11,596 nucleotides of DNA. It comes from a bacterium. GTDB lineage: Bacteria; Armatimonadota; Fimbriimonadia; Fimbriimonadales; JBAXQP01. The translations under genes and the position numbers were made by a program. Below, piece after piece: positions 7,419 to 11,596 of this stretch. Position 1 is the first letter of the stretch. Each line of letters opens with the position of its first letter. The stretch is taken from the NCBI GenBank assembly GCA_037131655.1, contig JBAXQP010000058.1, positions 1 to 11,596 of the forward strand. Direction: 5' to 3'. The notes under the pieces are model-generated. The model made no database searches, was not told the DNA's origin, and was given only the letters and a program-made list of their open reading frames with translations.

Positions 7419-7424
7419 ATAATA
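7419..7424 (-). promoter_or_regulatory. Candidate -10 box for the AEC transporter gene
   Basis: TATTAT on the minus strand, 17 bases upstream of the ATG. It would give a very short leader that just includes the GGAG site. No convincing -35 is visible. Low confidence. Confidence 0.25.
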
Positions 7425-7469
7425 CTAGACAGAGAGTGTACCGCTAATGAGGGGGCCTATTCGACTGAA

Positions 7470-7513
7470 AAAGTGAAAAATCAGAAGCCCCGCATATTAG
7501 CGAGACTTCTGAT
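7470..7513 (-). terminator. Rho-independent terminator of the small four-cysteine gene
   Basis: On the minus strand an 8-bp stem (ATCAGAAG at 7513-7506 with 7487-7480) carries an internal loop and an inner CGC/GCG pairing. It is followed directly by TTTTTCACTTTTTC. It begins 12 bases after the stop of the gene ending at 7526, so it most likely terminates that transcript and insulates the transporter gene downstream. Confidence 0.75.
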
Positions 7514-7525
7514 CGTGAAGAAGGC

Positions 7526-7729
7526 CTATCTAATTTCTTCCGGCCACTCTATTTTTGTTGCTGGTTCAGCAGTTGAGTAATCCCAGTTGTCACAGTCTAA
7601 CCTACGGCAATAGAGCATCTTCTGCTTCGCAGTATCGTTTGCATCGACGTTAGCTATATACGCAAACCTACAATCCATGCAGAGTTCCGGTTCCATTAAT
7701 CGAACAATCCTTAGTTCTTTTCTGGTCAT
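7526..7729 (-). CDS. Small four-cysteine protein of unknown function
   Basis: I do not recognise a named family. The 67-residue product has CMDC (C17, C20) and a second pair spaced CRRLDC (C41, C46), a layout that would suit a structural zinc or another metal site. The rest is charged, with no signal peptide or membrane segment, so it is probably cytoplasmic. The first ATG (7729) has only AAGG directly abutting it, which is too close to be ideal. An alternative ATG twelve codons in (MEPELCMDC) has AAGGA about 10 bases upstream and would give 56 residues, keeping all the cysteines. A good terminator follows the stop, which supports a real transcript. It is divergent from the outer-membrane barrel gene. 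Confidence 0.6.
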   Translation of the reverse strand: MTRKELRIVRLMEPELCMDCRFAYIANVDANDTAKQKMLYCRRLDCDNWDYSTAEPATKIEWPEEIR

Positions 7730-7746
7730 CCTTGATCGCCATCCTT

Positions 7747-7838
7747 ATCAAGCTTAATGATATTATCGGAGGGGGGATATAAGGTAATAACCACATCAAG
7801 CTAGTATTACTGCTTGATCTGCATTGAATACCGATAAT
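7747..7838. repeat. Cluster of ATCAAGC half-sites and inverted repeats in the divergent promoter region
   Basis: ATCAAGC occurs at 7747-7753 and 7795-7801, and its complement GCTTGAT at 7812-7818, the last two forming a 7-bp stem with a 10-base loop. In addition, ATTATCGG (7762-7769) and CCGATAAT (7831-7838) form an 8-bp inverted pair. All lie between the divergent four-cysteine gene and the barrel gene. Possible operator sites; function inferred from position only. Confidence 0.35.
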
Positions 7839-7941
7839 GTTAACAGGTCGAATATTTTTGAAACAAATTGCTCGGTATTCCGTCAATATAGGTGTAAGGT
7901 ACAATGAACGCAATCATTTTAGGGATATGAAAGGAACAAGG

Positions 7942-9684
7942 ATGAAGATGAGGTGCGCCAAGCAATGGATAGCAAGCGCAATACTCTTTTTAGTAGCCAT
8001 AGCGGCTTTTGGCCAAAAGTCAGTTGATGAGACCCTGATTGTGAATAATTCAACAGGGACTATTAAGTTGCAATGGCGGCCAATTGACCCACGTAGCGAG
8101 TTAATCGTTGGTGGTGGGCGTTTGTTGACGCCTAATACTGACTATCAAATTAACTACGCTTTCGGTCTTATCCAGCTCAGTCAAGTTATTAAACGTGGAG
8201 AATCCATTCGCGTTAGTTATACAATTAATCCAAAACAAGCGTCTAGAAACGATCAACCGATAGCGATTCCTTTGGAATTCAATCTAGTAAATCGAGGTTC
8301 TGGTTCATTAGCTTTTGCAGGGATATACAACGCCGGTGAGGGCCAAAATGGGACAACCATGCTTGGCCTGAAGGGCGGTTTGAAGCTTAGTGAAACATGG
8401 GGATTAACGGGCAATCTATGGGTGGATAATCCCGCAGCCGGTAATGTTATGTCGCAAACGGCGATGAAATTCGGATTGAACGGGAAAATGGCCGGAGCGA
8501 AATTGGATTTCGGATATGTTTATGGCGGTGAAGGACTCACTCATAATCAAGCAATCGGGGTAAATAAAGGCCTGGAGAAATTTAACGCTTCGCTAGCTTG
8601 GGATCAAGCTAAGAACTGGAAAGCGGGCGTTTATTACAAACAATCTGATGCCCTAAGCAATTCCTTAGAGAGCGCAAGAGAAATAGCAGCGAATTTTGGC
8701 ACAATCCTTATGCCGGGACTTATACTCGATTATAGCCATAAAATGAATTGGAATGGTGATGAACAAGCTACTGTCACCGATTCTGCAAAGACATCACTTT
8801 CTGTTGGCAATACAAAAATCAATGTGAATTGGGGGCAATCTCAAATAGGTTCGACTGTAAGCTCACTTACTGATGCAAAACTAGAAACTGGCGGGCCTAG
8901 CGCGAAAATAAATGCTCACTATCGGTCTGTAATTGACCCTGCAGGGACTGATCAATTAAATAGCGATATTCGTGCTGCTCTTATTCCTATGCGTGGTGTT
9001 CGAGTTGAAGGAAGCTATGCAGAATTAGTGAATTCATCCGTTGACCGACGGCAGCTATATTCCGGCAAGCTGTTTCTTGAACCATTTGTTGGAATATCTC
9101 TAGCTGCAGGCATGTCGGTTAATAACGGACCCCAGCTTATTAATGTTCAAACGATAGAAACAAAGCTGAACCCTTCTCGCTATTTTGAAGTTAGCGGATC
9201 AGCGCACCGTTATATATTGAACGAAAATGAAAAGATAGATGCCATAGCTATCAGCACACGAATGAAACCGCTGCGGCCTTTCAGTATTTATGGAACCTAT
9301 AATGAACATCCGGATGATACCGGTATGCCGATGGAAATAAGTCGCCGCACCTTGGGCGGGGAAGTTCGAATGGGATCGATGTCGATTTCTGGGGCTTATC
9401 GATATCAAGAAGATTTACTCAGTCAGGCTTCCCAATGGGGTTATGAGTTTTCCAGCAAGCTCTTCTTTGCAAAATCAACTTTACTTAATATGAGTTACGT
9501 GAGAGACGCTTCCTTATTGAATATCCTGAATGGTTCCACAATTTATAAGCTTCAGTTCTCGCATCAACTTGGAATGACTTCGTTGAGCTTGGAAGGCTTC
9601 ATGAAGCAGTACGATATGAACGGTCTGGTCCAAACAGATAAGAACGAATACCAAGCCCGAGCCAACTTGAGTATAAAGTACTAA
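7942..9684 (+). CDS. Putative outer-membrane beta-barrel protein
   Basis: The 580-residue product starts with a signal peptide (basic start, hydrophobic residues 9-22, probable cleavage after AFG at 24). Residues 56-93 (GGGRLL, NTDYQINYAFGLIQL, ESIRVSYTI) match the short beta domain seen in SprA-like and other envelope proteins, where a residue pattern around DY, G and V.Y recurs. From about residue 105 to the end the sequence alternates polar and hydrophobic residues with many Gly/Asn turns and aromatic girdle residues, as in a large beta-barrel. It ends LSIKY, an aromatic terminus consistent with a BAM signal. No plug or TonB box is seen, and no substrate can be named. I chose the ATG at 7942 because AAAGGA lies 6 bases ahead and the signal peptide begins there; an open frame upstream to 7837 lacks these. 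Its stop overlaps the opposing small gene by 4 bp. Confidence 0.8.
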   Translation: MKMRCAKQWIASAILFLVAIAAFGQKSVDETLIVNNSTGTIKLQWRPIDPRSELIVGGGRLLTPNTDYQINYAFGLIQLSQVIKRGESIRVSYTINPKQASRNDQPIAIPLEFNLVNRGSGSLAFAGIYNAGEGQNGTTMLGLKGGLKLSETWGLTGNLWVDNPAAGNVMSQTAMKFGLNGKMAGAKLDFGYVYGGEGLTHNQAIGVNKGLEKFNASLAWDQAKNWKAGVYYKQSDALSNSLESAREIAANFGTILMPGLILDYSHKMNWNGDEQATVTDSAKTSLSVGNTKINVNWGQSQIGSTVSSLTDAKLETGGPSAKINAHYRSVIDPAGTDQLNSDIRAALIPMRGVRVEGSYAELVNSSVDRRQLYSGKLFLEPFVGISLAAGMSVNNGPQLINVQTIETKLNPSRYFEVSGSAHRYILNENEKIDAIAISTRMKPLRPFSIYGTYNEHPDDTGMPMEISRRTLGGEVRMGSMSISGAYRYQEDLLSQASQWGYEFSSKLFFAKSTLLNMSYVRDASLLNILNGSTIYKLQFSHQLGMTSLSLEGFMKQYDMNGLVQTDKNEYQARANLSIKY

Positions 9685-9878
9685 TCTTCAGGTTCGAAGG
9701 CTTTGCGTCCGTGGACTTTTTCATAGGCTTTACAGTAAGGGCATAAGCTTCCTTCTATGCGCTTTACAAACCAGTAGGCAAATCCCCGTTGGTTCTTCCG
9801 CGCTTTTTTGCAAACCCCACAACCTTCGCACCTTTTAGCCATCTCCCGATCATTTTCAGATATTGTAAGTTCAGACAC
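9681..9878 (-). CDS. Small cysteine-rich (zinc-ribbon-like) protein
   Basis: The 65-residue product has CEGCGVC (C17, C20, C23) and CPYC (C46, C49), separated by a basic, aromatic stretch. Two CxxC knuckles 25 residues apart suggest a zinc ribbon; the extra cysteine is unexplained. No signal or membrane segment is present, so it is likely cytoplasmic, possibly nucleic-acid or protein binding. I do not recognise a named family. It begins with GTG at 9878-9876, preceded by AAAGGAG with 7 bases of spacing. That site is buried in a perfect hairpin (see the regulatory entry). The gene meets the barrel gene tail-to-tail with a 4-bp overlap and lies 87 bases after the end of the STN-like gene on the same strand, so it could also be read from that transcript. 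Confidence 0.65.
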   Translation of the reverse strand: MSELTISENDREMAKRCEGCGVCKKARKNQRGFAYWFVKRIEGSLCPYCKAYEKVHGRKAFEPED

Positions 9879-9916
9879 AACAATGCTCCTTTAGAATTTT
9901 CTAAAGGAGCATTGTT
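9879..9916 (-). promoter_or_regulatory. Perfect 17-bp hairpin sequestering the ribosome binding site of the zinc-ribbon gene
   Basis: On the minus strand AACAATGCTCCTTTAGA (9916-9900) pairs perfectly with 9895-9879 around a 4-base AAAT loop. The 3' arm contains AAAGGAG, the Shine-Dalgarno site for the GTG start that immediately follows, and the 5' arm contains its exact complement CTCCTTT. If transcribed from upstream, the site would be masked. No U-tract follows, so a simple terminator for the upstream gene is less likely. Confidence 0.7.
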
Positions 9917-9965
9917 ATCGCATCACCTTTAGACGAGGTTAATTTAATCGGAGTAAAACAACTCC

Positions 9966-10679
9966 TTATGGTTGTTGTCCTGCGTTGGGTTCGGTAGTAT
10001 GATTCCTTCTACCGCCGCCACGATACTGACTTTGTTGCTCAGGTGGAAGACTGTTGAAAGTGTTTCTCCAAGCAGTGGCTACTTGCTGCATAAAACTTTG
10101 CTGTTCTTGTGAAGACATCTTTGTAAATACTTGCATGGTTTGGCTAATAATGTTAGAAATATCGGACGAGGTTAGTTCTCCGTTAGCCCCAGTGCCTATC
10201 GGCATGTTGTTTGGCTTGATAGTTGTAACCACGTAGATAGGTGCATCCTCAAAATCTAGCTTTGCAAGTTTAGGATCGTTGGTTTTCGAGAACACGCTCG
10301 AATTATTCTGGGCGTCTTGGACAATAATTCCTGAGGACTCAATGCTAATGATTGCTCGCACTTGTGAACATAATGCATCGGCATTTGGAACTTGAGCGGC
10401 TTTCTTTACATAAACTCTTCGCCAGGCCGCGTTCCCAACATAACTTACAACATAGTCAAGTGATTGCTCAAGCGTTAGGTTTGAATCAGGTTCTTTCATT
10501 TTTGTTTTTATCGAGCGATCACAGACAATACGTACTTTATTTTTAGTTCCCAGTCCATCCAAAATTTTGGTTACATCAGTAAGATCTCTCAATACAACCC
10601 TATTGGGGTCATTTTGTGTTTGAGCAATTGCGCACAGGCAAAAAACCGCAGCAATTATCGCAGATAGTAGTATTCTCAT
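9966..10679 (-). CDS. Secreted protein with a secretin/TonB-type short N-terminal (STN-like) domain
   Basis: The 237-residue product has a signal peptide (hydrophobic residues 3-18, probable cleavage after AIA at 19). Residues about 28-92 (VVLRDLTDVTKILDGLG, KVRIVCDRSIKTKM, NLTLEQSLDYVVSYVG, WRRVYVKK) follow the beta-alpha-beta pattern of the STN domain at the front of secretins and TonB-dependent transducers. No secretin pore or barrel follows, so this is a stand-alone periplasmic domain protein. The middle (108-155) is beta-like. Residues 172-218 are helical and rich in Gln and Ser (MSSQEQQSFMQQ), and the tail is disordered. AGGAGG lies about 11 bases before the ATG, with a TATAAT box further upstream. 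The function is unknown; a scaffold for secretin-like envelope machinery is one possibility. Confidence 0.8.
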   Translation of the reverse strand: MRILLSAIIAAVFCLCAIAQTQNDPNRVVLRDLTDVTKILDGLGTKNKVRIVCDRSIKTKMKEPDSNLTLEQSLDYVVSYVGNAAWRRVYVKKAAQVPNADALCSQVRAIISIESSGIIVQDAQNNSSVFSKTNDPKLAKLDFEDAPIYVVTTIKPNNMPIGTGANGELTSSDISNIISQTMQVFTKMSSQEQQSFMQQVATAWRNTFNSLPPEQQSQYRGGGRRNHTTEPNAGQQP

Positions 10680-10709
10680 TTCTCGTACCTTCCTCCTATA
10701 TTCAAATAG

Positions 10710-10773
10710 TTCTTGATTAATAGACGCTATTATATACCTTTTGTTCTGTTCAGCAGAAGATCATAATCAAGAA
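10710..10773 (-). promoter_or_regulatory. Promoter with flanking 10-bp inverted repeat upstream of the STN-like gene
   Basis: A TATAAT -10 box on the minus strand lies at 10734-10729, about 50 bases upstream of the ATG. It is flanked by a perfect 10-bp inverted repeat, TTCTTGATTA at 10710-10719 and TAATCAAGAA at 10764-10773. The arms sit downstream of the expected start point and upstream of the -35 region. The arrangement would suit a looping repressor or paired operators. The -35 match is poor. Confidence 0.4.
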
Positions 10774-10914
10774 AATGACAGTTAACCCAATGTCCAACAA
10801 ACTTTCTCATAGATCCAAATAAAAGGGCAGTCCTTGCGGCAAATTATCACTAGTAGGAAGAAATTACTTCCGTACTAACATCCCTAATTAGAGCAGAAGG
10901 TCTATTCAACTAAT

Positions 10915-11596
10915 CTAGAAAATACTCTGCTCAATTCCGAATGAATTGCAGATTGAGCGAAGTTCCTCTACCGTGAGGCCTTCGCCAAGTTCTTGGATGG
11001 TTAGGTTTAAGTATTCGTAGTGAGCGGCGGTTTCGGCGTATTCTATGCGGTCGCAGGCTCTTTTGACGGAGGCATCGGAGCGTGCCATTACGCCGTGTTT
11101 GGCCCAGAGGACTACTCGGTTATGACGCAGCTTGTCGACCGTTGCGGCCATTAGTTCAGGTGAACCTGGAAGGGTAAAAGGGATGTAGCCGACTCCTTCG
11201 GGGAGGTGGACAATGGATTCGGGTTGCCATCTGAGAATGTGGCGGTTCAAATAGGTCTCATCACGATAGCGCGGGATGTGACTTAAATATGTCAGATAAA
11301 GAGGTTGGGCATGGATTACGGCATGGAAATTGGTGCCGAAGCCTAATATCTGGTCACGGTGGACTGCTAGGTGCGAGTTGAATTCACTTGTTAGTTTGGC
11401 GAATAAGCGTTTGGGGGAAGTGAAGAGCTTTGCGGTCTTGCCTCCCTTGTCTACCACCACGAATCCTAAATTAGCTTCAGGATCAGCCGCCACTTCGCGA
11501 AGTCTTCTGCCCGATCCTGTTGCTAGAAATGAGCCTCCAGCTAATTCAGGTTCAGGGGAGGGAAGTTCGATGGTCTCTTCCATAGGAAACTTGCGC
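10915..11596 (-). CDS. rhaD: Rhamnulose-1-phosphate aldolase-like class II aldolase (5' end beyond window)
   Basis: RhaD cleaves L-rhamnulose 1-phosphate to dihydroxyacetone phosphate and L-lactaldehyde in rhamnose catabolism. The visible part aligns from about residue 57 of the E. coli enzyme onward. Landmarks, numbered from the Met codon at 11583, are ATGSGRRLREVAADPEANLG (21-40), the catalytic-type glutamate in LTSEFNSHL (E67), VIHAQPL (H91), HLPEGVGYIPFTLPG (126-140) and WAKHGVMARS (H163). The E. coli zinc ligands lie in HCH and a later HG motif; here the second histidine of the first motif is a glutamine (Q93). The frame stays open to the window edge (four more codons) and there is no Shine-Dalgarno before the Met at 11583, so the true start and about 55 residues lie outside. 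Class II aldolase is certain; the rhamnulose phosphate substrate is likely but not proven. Confidence 0.87.
   Translation of the reverse strand, partial: RKFPMEETIELPSPEPELAGGSFLATGSGRRLREVAADPEANLGFVVVDKGGKTAKLFTSPKRLFAKLTSEFNSHLAVHRDQILGFGTNFHAVIHAQPLYLTYLSHIPRYRDETYLNRHILRWQPESIVHLPEGVGYIPFTLPGSPELMAATVDKLRHNRVVLWAKHGVMARSDASVKRACDRIEYAETAAHYEYLNLTIQELGEGLTVEELRSICNSFGIEQSIF

Noticed and set aside
7668..7941. Minus-strand frame at 7668-7913 and upstream extension of the barrel gene to 7837
   Set aside because: The minus frame overlaps the four-cysteine gene in another frame and has no family features. The extension lacks a ribosome binding site and precedes the obvious signal peptide.
9881..9914. 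Rho-independent terminator for the STN-like or barrel gene
   Set aside because: The stem is perfect, but no U-tract follows on either strand, and its 3' arm coincides exactly with the ribosome binding site of the next gene, so a regulatory role fits better.
10854..10872. Short imperfect palindrome GGAAG/CTTCC downstream of the aldolase as its terminator
   Set aside because: Only five paired bases and no U-tract; no convincing terminator is visible in 10680-10914.

Overview
The window reads as an ordinary chromosomal stretch of a diderm (two-membrane) bacterium of middling G+C. The evidence for two membranes is a signal-peptide protein of 580 residues that looks like an outer-membrane beta-barrel ending in an aromatic residue. 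A secreted protein with a secretin-type N-terminal domain and a lipoprotein are consistent with this. Good Shine-Dalgarno sequences precede most starts, and TTG and GTG starts also occur. A membrane-anchored YvcK, Gfo/Idh/MocA enzymes and a rhamnulose-phosphate-aldolase-like enzyme suggest a deep-branching group such as Armatimonadota. That placement is from memory and weak.

Layout, left to right. Positions 1-1478 (minus) hold a probable two-gene operon: a YvlD-type small membrane protein, then a YvcK/CofD-like factor with an N-terminal membrane hairpin, which runs off the left edge. Positions 1479-1900 are intergenic and contain an unusual 130-140 bp repeat: 13 bp terminal inverted repeats, a strong inner hairpin and four phased 11-bp units. 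Positions 1901-3234 (plus) carry cytidylate kinase and a PlsC-type acyltransferase, overlapping by 10 bp. A 14-bp stem closes this unit and the convergent lipoprotein gene at 3304-4317 (minus).

A divergent promoter region (4318-4474) separates the lipoprotein from a 664-residue fusion of a Gfo/Idh/MocA dehydrogenase and an aldo/keto reductase. The fusion gene overlaps tail-to-tail with an AEC-family transporter (6454-7401, minus). A small four-cysteine protein (7526-7729, minus), with a clear terminator, lies divergent from the barrel gene (7942-9684, plus). The barrel gene meets tail-to-tail a second small cysteine-rich protein (9681-9878, minus). That gene's ribosome binding site lies inside a perfect 17-bp hairpin. 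Next come the secreted STN-like protein (9966-10679, minus) and, at the right edge, a 5'-truncated class II aldolase of the rhamnulose-1-phosphate aldolase type (10915-11596, minus).

The genes do not form one pathway. Housekeeping functions (nucleotide, lipid, wall/carbon control) are on the left. Sugar handling (fusion oxidoreductase, transporter, aldolase) and envelope functions are on the right. I see no CRISPR array, tRNA, rRNA, transposase, phage module or obvious defence system. The most unusual items are the repeat upstream of cmk, the hairpin that hides a ribosome binding site, and the bifunctional oxidoreductase.
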